Positions 17,815-27,329 of a stretch of DNA of 64,000 bases are shown here, in pieces. Each line of letters opens with the position of its first letter. Positions within the stretch are counted from its first letter, which is position 1. Source of the DNA: Bacteroidia bacterium (GTDB taxonomy: Bacteria; Bacteroidota; Bacteroidia; Chitinophagales; Saprospiraceae); contig JAUIKE010000013.1 in assembly GCA_030430845.1 (NCBI GenBank), forward strand, positions 1 through 64,000. The letters are read 5' to 3'. The translations under genes and the position numbers were made by a program. The notes below the pieces were generated by a model. That model worked only from the letters and a program-made list of their open reading frames with translations, did no database searches and was not told the origin of the DNA.

Positions 17815-18282
17815 ATGGAAAACAGGAGAAACAAGTCAGGCCCACATCAAAAAAGGGGACACCAAAAAGATCAATTCGATCTTAAAGAATTCAACCAAAA
17901 CATCACCTCATGGATTCAAGAGGAATTTGCCCCCTCTACTATTGAATTCGCGGAAAATTTTGGGGAGTACCTTGTGAGAAACAGACTGACAACTTCTCAA
18001 ATTAGAAATATCTACGGAGAAATAAAAAGGATTGAAGCCAAAGTAACCTCGAATGATTTTGGTGAGGTATACAAAGACTTTCTATTGCTTAAGCCCAAGT
18101 TAGCATACGCTGCAAAGAGAGCCGGAACCAGAGGAATCGAAGACTTTAAAAAAGTTATGGATGCGGCTCACTCGGCGGTGATTGACCTTTCAAAGGAAAA
18201 ACGTGTTAGAGGATTCCGAAACTTCACTGACTTATTTGAAGCAATCCTTGCATACCACAAAGCTGCAGGTGGAAGGGAATAA
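17815..18282 (+). CDS. csm2: Csm2, small helical subunit of the type III-A complex
   Basis: The protein has 155 aa. After a basic, disordered start of about 35 residues it is all-helical, with the Csm2 signature FGEYLVRNRLTTSQIRNIYG (residues 43-65) and LKPKLAYAAKR (about 100-112). Csm2 forms the inner filament of the Csm complex beside Csm3 and contacts the crRNA-target duplex. Its position between csm1 and csm3 is the standard III-A order, and this protein decides subtype III-A over III-B. Confidence 0.9.
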   Translation: MENRRNKSGPHQKRGHQKDQFDLKEFNQNITSWIQEEFAPSTIEFAENFGEYLVRNRLTTSQIRNIYGEIKRIEAKVTSNDFGEVYKDFLLLKPKLAYAAKRAGTRGIEDFKKVMDAAHSAVIDLSKEKRVRGFRNFTDLFEAILAYHKAAGGRE

Positions 18283-18306
18283 TTATATCAATAAAAAAAA
18301 GAAATC

Positions 18307-19080
18307 ATGGCAGATCAAAAAACATATCTTTTAAATAAGAAAATTATAGTCAAAGGTAAAATCATTGTGATAACTGGCCTTCACATTGGAGGTAGCAATA
18401 ATTCGCTATCCATCGGCGGTATGGATAATGCCGTAATCCGAAATCCGGTAAATAATAAGCCCTACATCCCGGGAAGCTCTCTGAAGGGCAAAATGCGCTC
18501 TCTACTCGAGCTTGCCTATGGATATATTGCCAGTAAGAATATGGGAAATGTTAAGTTCGTCGGTGATGATAATCCCGAACACATAACCACACAGCTATTT
18601 GGCAGTGCCAGAAACGATGAAAAACAACGTCCCTCAAGGATCATCGTTCGAGACGGTAATTTATTAAACCATGACAAGCTTGGCAAAACAGAACTCCTAT
18701 ATACGGAAGGGAAAACAGAAGTAGTCATCGACCGAATCACTTCAGCAGCGGTTCCTCGTCAATTGGAAAGGGTCCCTGCCGGTGCAGAATTCTCTCTTGA
18801 TATCGTCTTGAATATTATTGAAGAAGATGGCCATCAAAAAGAATCTGAACTGATTCAAAATATGTTTAAAGCTCTTCAAATGGTGCAGGATGATTACTTA
18901 GGTGGAAGTGGATCTCGAGGAAGTGGGCAAGTAGAATTTCTCATCGAAGAAGTATATGAAAGAACAGCAGATTACTACAAATCTGGCTTAAAGGAAGGAG
19001 GAAACCTTGCGGAAGACTACCAGGAACAATATATCCCCGCAGCCATAAAAGTACAACCAAAAGCGAAAAATAATGCCTGA
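18307..19080 (+). CDS. csm3: Csm3, backbone Cas7-like RNase of the type III-A complex
   Basis: The 257-aa protein has an RRM core. GLHIGGSNN at residues 24-32, GGMDNAVIRNP with Asp40 as the residue expected to cut target RNA, PYIPGSSLKGKMRSL (crRNA-binding loop) and DYLGGSGSRGSGQVEF near the end are all conserved with characterised Csm3 proteins. Several copies line the crRNA and cleave bound RNA every six bases. The catalytic Asp is present, so RNA cleavage should be active. The last eight bases overlap the start of csm4. Confidence 0.94.
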   Translation: MADQKTYLLNKKIIVKGKIIVITGLHIGGSNNSLSIGGMDNAVIRNPVNNKPYIPGSSLKGKMRSLLELAYGYIASKNMGNVKFVGDDNPEHITTQLFGSARNDEKQRPSRIIVRDGNLLNHDKLGKTELLYTEGKTEVVIDRITSAAVPRQLERVPAGAEFSLDIVLNIIEEDGHQKESELIQNMFKALQMVQDDYLGGSGSRGSGQVEFLIEEVYERTADYYKSGLKEGGNLAEDYQEQYIPAAIKVQPKAKNNA

Positions 19081-20110
19081 CTTCCAAATCATACAACTCA
19101 AAAATTTCAGGGGCGGGCTGCATCTGGCCAGGGGCTTGACCAACTCCTATGACAAAACCCTGGAAACCTTGCATTCTGACACATTGAAATCTGCTATTTT
19201 CGTTTGTGCCTTACGATTGTTTGGAGAAGAAAAGGTCGGCAAAAGCTTCTTAGAAGCCTTTCAAATAAGTTCGGCTTTCCCGTTCTATTCCAGTCCGACT
19301 CAGGGGCAGACCTATTACTTCTTTCCCAAGCCAGAATTGGAAAGACTGCCTTTTAATCTGTACGAAGCAGATCTAGGGATCGAAAAAAAGCTAAAAAAGG
19401 TTCGTTTCATTGAAAAAGCACTCTTTGAGCAAATGATCGCCGGTCAGCAAAACATTCAATTAGCCAGTCAAAAGCTTACAGGAAATTTCCTAACAGATTT
19501 TGATTTCGAAGAAATTCTGTTGGCGGACAATTGTGATCAGATTATGACCACTGAACCTTACCAGCATGTGCAAATCCCCAGAGATTATGGTTCGGATAGC
19601 ACACCTTATTACGTCGATAAAATTTACTTCCATCCTAACGCAGGGCTGTATTTTCTCCTGGATGCTGACAACGAAGAAATCAACTCAATGGTCATGTCGG
19701 CTATGAGGTTGTTGGCCGATAATGGGATCGGAACAGATCGTAATACCGGCAACGGACAGTTTGAACTGGAGCTAGATCAAATTAGTCTTCAAGTACCTGA
19801 AAATGGAGATTATCAGATCAACCTTTCGCTTTATTGCCCTGAAAAAGAAGAGATAGAGCAGCAATTCTGTGAAAGCTATTACGGCTTAACCAAAAGAGGA
19901 GGATATATCTCAAGCCCTGCCAAAGAAAAGCATCAAACGATTCGGAAGCGATCTATTTATATGTTTACGGAAGGATCTCTTTTTCCCAAACACAAAGGGC
20001 GTAAAGGGAAAATAGTGGATCTCAAGCCTAAATTTAAAGAACTGACCCAATCCGTCTGGCGGGACGGGCAAGCCATCTTTTTACCCTTTGTCAAAAATGA
20101 ACTTCAATGA
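19073..20110 (+). CDS. csm4: Csm4, Cas5-like cap subunit of the type III-A complex
   Basis: The product is 345 aa. The start FQIIQLKNFRGGLHLARGL is the usual Csm4 beginning, and a late glycine-rich segment MRLLADNGIGTDRNTGNGQF (about residues 205-225) is the RRM loop that holds the crRNA 5-prime handle. Csm4 caps the complex and binds Csm1. It overlaps csm3 by eight bases and csm5 by four (ATGA), indicating translational coupling. Confidence 0.9.
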   Translation: MPDFQIIQLKNFRGGLHLARGLTNSYDKTLETLHSDTLKSAIFVCALRLFGEEKVGKSFLEAFQISSAFPFYSSPTQGQTYYFFPKPELERLPFNLYEADLGIEKKLKKVRFIEKALFEQMIAGQQNIQLASQKLTGNFLTDFDFEEILLADNCDQIMTTEPYQHVQIPRDYGSDSTPYYVDKIYFHPNAGLYFLLDADNEEINSMVMSAMRLLADNGIGTDRNTGNGQFELELDQISLQVPENGDYQINLSLYCPEKEEIEQQFCESYYGLTKRGGYISSPAKEKHQTIRKRSIYMFTEGSLFPKHKGRKGKIVDLKPKFKELTQSVWRDGQAIFLPFVKNELQ

Positions 20111-21276
20111 AACAAAATACCATACCAATAAAGATCACAACCCTGACACCGGTCCATATTGGAAGCGGTCACGAGATAAAAGGCAACTTCGAGTATGTCT
20201 ATTTTCCTAAAGAGCAGGTACTGGCCATGATCGATCCTGAAAAGATCCTTCAAAAGATAGGCGAGGACCACATCGACCTCTGGGTAGCGGCCATTGATCA
20301 GCAGCAAAATATCTTAAATGCCTTACCTCAGTTGAGAGACATTCATCCGGATGACATTGCACAGAGGATCATCAACATTCCGGGCGCTACTCCAAATGCA
20401 GAGAAAAACGCTATTAAAGAGCAAATACACCTGGGAACTGCTCAACCCAGCATTCCGGGTTCTTCCCTCAAAGGGGCCATCAGAACGGCCATCCTCAATA
20501 AGCTAATCAAAGACAACCCCCATTTTGTCCAAGAGGACAAGAACCTCACTAAAAAAAGAAGATACAGTGCTTCTCAGATAGAAGCCCACTACCTCGGACG
20601 CGAAGAAGGCAGCAATCGTTTTGGAGAAATTCAACAAAGTCCCAATAAAGACCTGCTCCGATTCCTAAGAATAAGAGATGCCTATTTTTCAGACCCCACC
20701 TGTGTAGTCAGGAATACCATCATTAATCTTTTCCGGCATGGCTGGGGAGAAAAAAGAGAAGAAAGTTCTTTCTATGAGTGTATCCCAGCCAATGCGCAGG
20801 CCAATAGCAGCCTCCAGGTACCGGAGGACCTCATCCGGCAGGTACAAAATAAAAGGTATATCCAAAGCAGAAATTTCGACCTACTTTCTGCCCAAAGATT
20901 ATTCAAAGAAATCAACAAGCATTCCATCTCTTTATTAGATGAGGAAATTTTCTTCTGGGAAGACGAAGAAAACCCTTTGGCCATTGGCGACTATCTCGAA
21001 CATTTGAAACGACTGAAAAATGAAATAGAGAAAGCTTCAGATGACTCTTGCATTCTCAGAGTGGGTGCAGGCTCTGGCTGGAAGTTTACGACCGGGGGGT
21101 GGGTCAGTGGGAAGGACGCCATGGGAGATTATATTCTATCCGATAATACCTGGACCAACATTAAGAGAACTTTGCGACATAAGAATTATCCGGACGATGT
21201 TTTTTTTCCAAAAACGAGGAAAATGGTTGAGGGAGGAGAGCCCTTGGGGTTTGTTAAGTTGAGTTTGAAAAAATAA
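20107..21276 (+). CDS. csm5: Csm5, distal subunit of the type III-A complex
   Basis: The 389-aa protein starts with TTLTPVHIGSGHEIKGNFEY and has the second conserved stretch AQPSIPGSSLKGAIRTAILN around residues 113-132; both are RAMP/Csm5 marks. Csm5 sits at the crRNA 3-prime end and helps trim it. The C-terminal part has the usual W/G-rich strand (LRVGAGSGWKFTTGGW). It completes the csm1-5 core; the next gene begins six bases after its stop, so the accessory ATPase is in the same transcript. Confidence 0.92.
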   Translation: MKQNTIPIKITTLTPVHIGSGHEIKGNFEYVYFPKEQVLAMIDPEKILQKIGEDHIDLWVAAIDQQQNILNALPQLRDIHPDDIAQRIINIPGATPNAEKNAIKEQIHLGTAQPSIPGSSLKGAIRTAILNKLIKDNPHFVQEDKNLTKKRRYSASQIEAHYLGREEGSNRFGEIQQSPNKDLLRFLRIRDAYFSDPTCVVRNTIINLFRHGWGEKREESSFYECIPANAQANSSLQVPEDLIRQVQNKRYIQSRNFDLLSAQRLFKEINKHSISLLDEEIFFWEDEENPLAIGDYLEHLKRLKNEIEKASDDSCILRVGAGSGWKFTTGGWVSGKDAMGDYILSDNTWTNIKRTLRHKNYPDDVFFPKTRKMVEGGEPLGFVKLSLKK

Positions 21277-21281
21277 AGAAA

Positions 21282-24140
21282 ATGCGTTTACACTCTATAA
21301 GACTTCAAAATTTCAGACTATTTAAAGACGAAACCTTTGAGTTTAAGCCCTTAACTATTCTAACAGGGCCAAATAGTTCTGGCAAAAGTACAGTGGTTAA
21401 GGCATTAATGCTGTTGCAAGAAAATCTAACTCCTCCAAACTCTTTAGGAAGGTTAACTTTTAAAAATGGGGATCATAAGCTGGGAAGTTTTAACAGCATT
21501 CTCACTAGAAACTCTCAAGAAAAAAAAGTGAAGTTTTCAATTACCTTTGAAAACACTTTTTTCAAAAAAAAAGAGATAGACAAAAACCATTTATTTGATA
21601 ATGCTAATTTTTTTCATGTCCAATATGAATTTGAACAACATCCTACTCCTCAACTTGAAAATGGAATATTAACATCATACGAAATATCAATAACTGTCGA
21701 TGGCAACCGGAAAACAATTCTTTCAATAGATAAAAATTCTGACGAAAACCACTACACCTTCTTTTTAGATATAAATTGGTTAATCAATAGGATACTTGAT
21801 GCAAAACTTTTTCAGTTTAGCCCTAAAATATACCTTATTTGGGATAAGATTAATTACCAAGATTTTAATACAGAATTTGAAAGAAGGAAAAGCGAGTTAA
21901 AACAATCAAGGGATAAAGAAATCCAAAGAATAAAAAATGGGAAGGCTCAAGAAAACTCAAAAAAAGCAAATACTTCGAATAGGTTAGATGAAATCGATCA
22001 CATTCTAAATCAGAAAAAGTTTGACCAATCCATTCAAGAAAAAATCACCGAAATCTTCGAAGCAAAAGTTCAGGTTGAAAAATCATACGACTACAGAATA
22101 CAAAATTTAAAGGAAGAGAAGCAACAGCTTGAGAGTGTTGAAAGTAAAAACATCAAAAACAAAAGAGCAGAACTAAAAAGCATAAATAATATTGAAGAAA
22201 TACGTAAAGAAATTGAGTCCTTAGAATTAGAAATTGAGCAATTTGAGGACAAAAGAGATGAGGAACTCAGAAAGCTCAACGATAAAATGGAAGAATATAA
22301 ATTAAATCAACACTTAAGTATTGAGGAGCAAAACCTTCTAGAAGAAAAATACAAACTTGAATATCTTCTAGAAGAAATTATTAAGACTGAATTTCTAGAA
22401 ATAGAGAATAAGTATGAAAAGGATATTGAGGAGATTAGAGAAGGGAATATTCGAAGTGAATTATACAATCAGGTAGAAAATGCTGCAAAATCTTTCCTTA
22501 AATCAGTAGGAAAAAAAACAATAGAGGAATCGGTTCTATTTAAGCCTGACTTGACTATTCCTGAATATTTAAATCAATTAATGTGGGGTGACTTGATTTA
22601 TAGCAGGACTCAAGATAGAGAAGGTCAAAAAGTAGTTGATCTTATTCCTTGGTCCGATGCTACTTTATTCATTAAAAAAATTCTCGAAAAAGAAGAAGAA
22701 CAAAATCTGGAACCACTTCTATATAGTAAATTAATTGGAGAGGGGAATGAAAACCAACTTGCCCAATTATTTATTTTTAAAACACAAGAAATTTTAAACC
22801 TTTTCTCTCAAAAACTATCATTTGTACCAGTATCTGCAATGAGAGGCTTTCAACAGAGGCTCTATAAAACAAATAAACCTTCTTACCATTTAGAGGATGC
22901 ATTATCTATGCTTCTTTCCATGCAATATCAGAAAGAAGAGGAAAAGTTGAATTTCATTCAAAAATGGGTAAAACTATTTGGATTAGGTGAAAAAATCAAA
23001 GCGGTAACAATTGAAGGCGACTTTGTTAAAGGAGTGGTTGAAGACAAAGAAGAGAATAAAATTAATATTGCTGATATGGGGTTAGGAATAGCTCAATTAG
23101 TGCCCATAATTATTTTCGCTGCAAATTCAATACAATCCAACAGCCTAATTTGCATTGAAGAACCTGGAACACATTTACATCCTAACTTGCAAGCTTTGCT
23201 GGTAGAATTCATAGAAGATGCAATTAAACAAAACGTTCAATTCCTATTCGAAACGCACTCTGAGTATTTCATTAGAAAATTACAATATGAGGTTATTCAT
23301 AATAAAAAAGTGAATCCAGAAAATATTTCTATCCGTTATCTTGATTTCATTTCGAACAATAGTCAATTGATTCAGGTGAATGAGAAAGGAGAATTAATAG
23401 ATAATGATGGAGATATCATAGAAAGTTTTGGAACCGGCTTTTTGGATGAAGCAACTAAATGGGTAAATAAAAGAGAAATAAAAAAAGAAATTTTAAAAGG
23501 CAATAAAATCGTCGCTTGTGAAGGTACAAATGAGATTGCTTTTCAAGCACTTAATTTACCAAATTGCATATTTATTGGAAGAAATGGAATATCACATCAA
23601 AATAATAAAGGAGTATTCATTACTGTGCTGAAAGAACCCGATTTATTAGGTATCAGAGACAGAGATTTCTTAACGGATTCGGAAATTGATGAATTAACAA
23701 ACCAGTATTCTAATTATAAAATTTTAAAATATTACAGCTACGAAAGCTATTTATACCATCCAAAAAATATTGAAGAAGCATTGAATAATAAAGGAGTCTT
23801 TGACTTCGACTCAAAAGATTATATCGATGAAATAAGAAAGCAGAAAAACCAAAAAATTGATCAAATCTTATTTAGCATTGAGGCAGCTAGGAATACATAT
23901 GAAGAGCTCAAGTATGATGAAAAGCTGAAAAGGGATAAAAAAAATAAGGAGAGAAATCTTAGGAAGATGGAGATTATTAATTCTCTGAGAAGTGATGAAT
24001 TTGAAGAATTTTACAAATATTTTAATATGAAGAAAGAGTTTGACAAAAAATATTTAGAAAAATTTCATCTTCATGAAAGTGAACTCTATCTAACTAATTG
24101 GTTTAAAAGCCAGATCGCTTCAGTTTTAGAAATAAATTAA
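21282..24140 (+). CDS. OLD/RecF-like AAA ATPase with coiled coil and TOPRIM-like C-terminus, inside the csm operon
   Basis: The 952-aa protein has Walker A GPNSSGKST at residues 29-37. Residues about 190-390 are highly charged coiled coil. The second half of the ATPase follows, with ADMGLGIAQLVPII (signature-like) and Walker B LICIEEPGTHLHP (E626-E627), then ETHSEYF (switch His). The C-terminus has VACEGTNEIAF (Glu747) and GIRDRDF (Asp793, Asp795), the acidic pattern of TOPRIM/DUF4435-type domains of OLD-like nucleases. The gene is clearly more AT-rich than the csm genes on both sides, suggesting later acquisition. Spacing of 5 and 7 bases to its neighbours places it in the operon. A DNA nuclease or a signalling ATPase working with the Csm complex is an inference. 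Confidence 0.8.
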   Translation: MRLHSIRLQNFRLFKDETFEFKPLTILTGPNSSGKSTVVKALMLLQENLTPPNSLGRLTFKNGDHKLGSFNSILTRNSQEKKVKFSITFENTFFKKKEIDKNHLFDNANFFHVQYEFEQHPTPQLENGILTSYEISITVDGNRKTILSIDKNSDENHYTFFLDINWLINRILDAKLFQFSPKIYLIWDKINYQDFNTEFERRKSELKQSRDKEIQRIKNGKAQENSKKANTSNRLDEIDHILNQKKFDQSIQEKITEIFEAKVQVEKSYDYRIQNLKEEKQQLESVESKNIKNKRAELKSINNIEEIRKEIESLELEIEQFEDKRDEELRKLNDKMEEYKLNQHLSIEEQNLLEEKYKLEYLLEEIIKTEFLEIENKYEKDIEEIREGNIRSELYNQVENAAKSFLKSVGKKTIEESVLFKPDLTIPEYLNQLMWGDLIYSRTQDREGQKVVDLIPWSDATLFIKKILEKEEEQNLEPLLYSKLIGEGNENQLAQLFIFKTQEILNLFSQKLSFVPVSAMRGFQQRLYKTNKPSYHLEDALSMLLSMQYQKEEEKLNFIQKWVKLFGLGEKIKAVTIEGDFVKGVVEDKEENKINIADMGLGIAQLVPIIIFAANSIQSNSLICIEEPGTHLHPNLQALLVEFIEDAIKQNVQFLFETHSEYFIRKLQYEVIHNKKVNPENISIRYLDFISNNSQLIQVNEKGELIDNDGDIIESFGTGFLDEATKWVNKREIKKEILKGNKIVACEGTNEIAFQALNLPNCIFIGRNGISHQNNKGVFITVLKEPDLLGIRDRDFLTDSEIDELTNQYSNYKILKYYSYESYLYHPKNIEEALNNKGVFDFDSKDYIDEIRKQKNQKIDQILFSIEAARNTYEELKYDEKLKRDKKNKERNLRKMEIINSLRSDEFEEFYKYFNMKKEFDKKYLEKFHLHESELYLTNWFKSQIASVLEIN

Positions 24141-24147
24141 TAATTAT

Positions 24148-25875
24148 ATGCCACGCAAAATCTTCCTCTCCTTCCTCGGAATCAACAATTATGAACCAGT
24201 CAGTTATTACACAGGCCAGAACCCGCCTGCCCCCTTGCCCCCAACTGAGAAGTACGTCCAAAAAGCAATTCTAAATCACCTCTCAACCTTTTTCGCTTCT
24301 GAGGATCAAGTCGTCATTTTCCTCACCAAAGAAGCCCGACAGGCCAACTGGGAAAATGATGGGCACATCAATCGAACAACTCAGGAACCTATTCCCAATA
24401 CCGGCCTGCAATCCAGTATTGAACAATCTAACTATCCCTTTAAAATAGTGGACGTAGACATACAGGGCGAGTCAGACGAAAATGCTATCTGGAATACCTT
24501 CCTGACCATCTTTAACTATCTTGAACCGGAAGATGAAGTCTACCTCGACATCACCCACTCCTGGCGGTACCTGCCCATGCTCGGGATGACCCTCCTTAAT
24601 TACGCCAAAGCGCTGAAAAATATCCAGGTAAAAGCCATCTACTACGGTGCACTCGAACGCCTCGGCAACTTCATGGAAGTAAGAGATATGCCCCTGGATG
24701 AAAGACCCGTCCCCATCCTGAACCTGGTCAGCTTCTCCGACCTCCAAGACTGGTCTGCTGCTGCCCACGACTTCGTCCATTATGGCAAAACTCATCGGTG
24801 GAACGCTCTTTCCTCCTCCGCTCTCAAGCCTTTTTTAAAAGGAAGCGCCGGGAAAGACCAAGTCGCTGCTAACCTCCGCCAGATCAGCAAGCTGATGCAG
24901 AACCTTACCAGCCTGATCGCCACCAACCGGGGAAAATCCCTCTCCGAATTTCAACTTGCACAATTACAAAGCGCTTTGAACGACTTTTCTGCCGAACAAA
25001 GTTACATCAAGCCGCTTAATGCCATTATCGAATTGGTACAGAAAAAAATCACTCCTTTCGACGTGCCCAAAGAATTGGTATGGCTCCAATCAGTGAAGTG
25101 GTGTATAGATCATGGCCTCATCCAGCAAGGGATTACTCAGCTGCAAGAGGGCATCCTAACCTATTTATGCCACTACTTTGAAAAAATGAAATTAGCCCCT
25201 GGCTTTTTCGATTGGCAAAAGGAAACTCCAAGAAACTTATTGGGCACCTCTTTGAACTTCATTAATGAGGAGCCACCGGAACATGATTGGCGAGGAATCG
25301 TTGCAGCCAAAAAACATCTGACCCGACAGGTGATGAAATTTCATATCATGAAAAAGTTGGCTCCGACCTATGCGGCCCTGACCACCACAAGAAATGACAT
25401 TAACCATGGAGGATACACTCGTCATAAAAAAGCCATGGCCTTCTACTCCGAACTGGACAAACACTACCAACAAGTCAAATCGATCATTGAAGATCTGGGT
25501 ACCTCTGATAATCAGCCTTTATCCGGCCTCCTCAACCTCTCCAACCACCCCTCCGCTGCCTGGTCCGAAGCTCAGCAACAAGCCGCCATCGATCAATACG
25601 GCGCCATCGAAGACCTCCCCTTCCCCCGCATCGATCCACAAAGCACCGAAGAAGAGATCGAGCAACTGGCCGACGATTACCTCCGCCAAATACTCGAACG
25701 CCGCCCCGCCGCCGTTCACCTCATGGGCGAAATGACCTTCACCTTCACTCTCATCAACAAACTTAAAGATCACAACATCCCCTGCCTGGCCAGCACCAGC
25801 GAACGACAGGTCACCGAAAAGGACGGACAAAAGATCGTCCGCTTCCAATTTGTTCAATTCAGGCCCTACACCTAA
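24148..25875 (+). CDS. csx1: CARF-HEPN ribonuclease (Csx1/TIGR02221-like) with extra C-terminal domain
   Basis: The protein has 575 aa. Residues 1-190 are a CARF domain: MPRKIFLSFLGINNY at the start, the ligand-loop motif YLDITHSWRYLPM (D134-R140) and VKAIYYGALE. A helical HEPN domain follows; its catalytic R-x4-H is R415-H420 (RNDINH). Family members bind cyclic oligoadenylate and cut RNA. From about residue 460 a separate, more GC-rich 115-residue domain begins with GLLNLSNHPSAAWSEAQ and contains AVHLMGEMTFTFTLINKL and an STSERQV strand. I recall similar stand-alone small proteins near type III loci, proposed as CARF-type or ring-nuclease-like. A sensor-effector-regulator fusion is therefore possible. 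It ends 240 bases before array 1. Confidence 0.85.
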   Translation: MPRKIFLSFLGINNYEPVSYYTGQNPPAPLPPTEKYVQKAILNHLSTFFASEDQVVIFLTKEARQANWENDGHINRTTQEPIPNTGLQSSIEQSNYPFKIVDVDIQGESDENAIWNTFLTIFNYLEPEDEVYLDITHSWRYLPMLGMTLLNYAKALKNIQVKAIYYGALERLGNFMEVRDMPLDERPVPILNLVSFSDLQDWSAAAHDFVHYGKTHRWNALSSSALKPFLKGSAGKDQVAANLRQISKLMQNLTSLIATNRGKSLSEFQLAQLQSALNDFSAEQSYIKPLNAIIELVQKKITPFDVPKELVWLQSVKWCIDHGLIQQGITQLQEGILTYLCHYFEKMKLAPGFFDWQKETPRNLLGTSLNFINEEPPEHDWRGIVAAKKHLTRQVMKFHIMKKLAPTYAALTTTRNDINHGGYTRHKKAMAFYSELDKHYQQVKSIIEDLGTSDNQPLSGLLNLSNHPSAAWSEAQQQAAIDQYGAIEDLPFPRIDPQSTEEEIEQLADDYLRQILERRPAAVHLMGEMTFTFTLINKLKDHNIPCLASTSERQVTEKDGQKIVRFQFVQFRPYT

Positions 25876-25990
25876 ATCCCTTTTTCTCCGCCCCGCCCCG
25901 GTGGAAGGATTGAACAAAAAATCGTATTTTTATCCTCAACACCTCCCTCCTAATAGAGGCTGTTTAAAAAAAAGTATCCCAAAAACCCCT

Positions 25991-26115
25991 AAAAACGAAT
26001 ATTAAAATGACCCACACTTTTGGCATTTTTGGCGAAAAACCCCTGTTAAAAAGTGTTGAAATTCCAGGTTTCAGGCAGTTAACTAATTGTCTGTCAATAA
26101 GATCTAAAAAATAGA
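25991..26115 (+). promoter_or_regulatory. CRISPR leader of array 1
   Basis: The 125 bases before the first repeat are nearly the same as the sequences before arrays 2 and 3: ATTAAAATGACCCACACTTT, TTTTTGGCGAAAAACCCCTG, GTTAAAAAGTGTT, GCAGTTAACTAATTGTCT and AAAATAGA right at the repeat. The conservation and position define it as the leader, with array transcription and spacer integration from this end. Confidence 0.88.
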
Positions 26116-27326
26116 GTCAGAGAGGGTAATCCATTTGAACAAGGATTAAGACAAATCCTTTCGGATGAGTAGCACGGAATTCCGCAACGTCAGAGAGGGT
26201 AATCCATTTGAACAAGGATTAAGACTCAAAGATTAGTAGGTGGTTAGCCTACTAATCTATTATGTGTCAGAGAGGGTAATCCATTTGAACAAGGATTAAG
26301 ACATCACTTGTGGTACATCACCAGTTGGCTGAGGCGTACTGTCAGAGAGGGTAATCCATTTGAACAAGGATTAAGACATATCAATCATTTGAGTAAGAGT
26401 AGAATTCACATTTGTCAGAGAGGGTAATCCATTTGAACAAGGATTAAGACTGCCCCTTTTCTTCCTTTAAATAATTGATGTACCCGTCAGAGAGGGTAAT
26501 CCATTTGAACAAGGATTAAGACACCCGCAATTTGGGCGGCAACACCCTTGGCGAAATGGGTCAGAGAGGGTAATCCATTTGAACAAGGATTAAGACCCTT
26601 GGTATCCGTCTGCCTCTAAATCATTAACCTGCTTTGTCAGAGAGGGTAATCCATTTGAACAAGGATTAAGACCCCAGATCATGTGCAAAGTCTAATCCTA
26701 GACTGCATTGGGTCAGAGAGGGTAATCCATTTGAACAAGGATTAAGACTCAATATGGTACTCTATGATTACTCTCAAGCCAAAGTCAGAGAGGGTAATCC
26801 ATTTGAACAAGGATTAAGACCGTTCTTTTCGATTTGTTCAACGGCCCGTTCGGCGTTGGTCAGAGAGGGTAATCCATTTGAACAAGGATTAAGACTTCGG
26901 TTTTTCCGATGTTGTAGCGGCCTGTCATATCGTCAGAGAGGGTAATCCATTTGAACAAGGATTAAGACCATTGCGGCGCGAGTTTCAGCGGCAATTTTAA
27001 CATGTCAGAGAGGGTAATCCATTTGAACAAGGATTAAGACACGAGGAAGTCCTCCACCGACATCACCATATGCTGGGGTCAGAGAGGGTAATCCATTTGA
27101 ACAAGGATTAAGACCCAAAAATAACTTTGTACCTGAGAATGCAATAAATGTCAGAGAGGGTAATCCATTTGAACAAGGATTAAGACACAAAGAGTTTACT
27201 TGTATGAGGATTCTTTACAATGTCAGAGAGGGTAATCCATTTGAACAAGGATTAAGAAAACTGCAACCAGTGGTTGCAGTTTCAGTCCGGTATAGTCAGA
27301 GAGGATATTCCACTTGAACAAGGATA
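26116..27326 (+). CRISPR. CRISPR array 1: 16 repeats of 37 bp plus a degenerate terminal repeat
   Basis: Repeats start GTCAGAGAGGGTAATCC and end GAACAAGGATTAAGAC. Starts are at 26116, 26189, 26266, 26341, 26414, 26486, 26560, 26636, 26712, 26784, 26859, 26932, 27004, 27078, 27150 and 27222; the last ends AAGAAA in place of AAGAC. A truncated repeat lies at 27295-27326. Spacers are mostly 34-40 bp and all different. The 3-prime ATTAAGAC would be the crRNA handle. Array 1 directly follows the csm operon and is best assigned to type III-A. Confidence 0.97.
27258..27282 (+). terminator. Terminator-like hairpin at the end of array 1
   Basis: AAACTGCAACC and GGTTGCAGTTT form a perfect 11-bp stem around AGT, between the last intact repeat and the degenerate one. 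It may end the pre-crRNA transcript. It takes the place of a normal spacer, so the last interval is not a typical spacer. Confidence 0.5.
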
Positions 27327-27329
27327 GTT

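Noticed and set aside
26754-27190. Small open frames with EGNPFEQGLR or LNPCSNGLPSLT text in arrays 1 and 3
   Set aside because: They are made by the 37-bp repeats.
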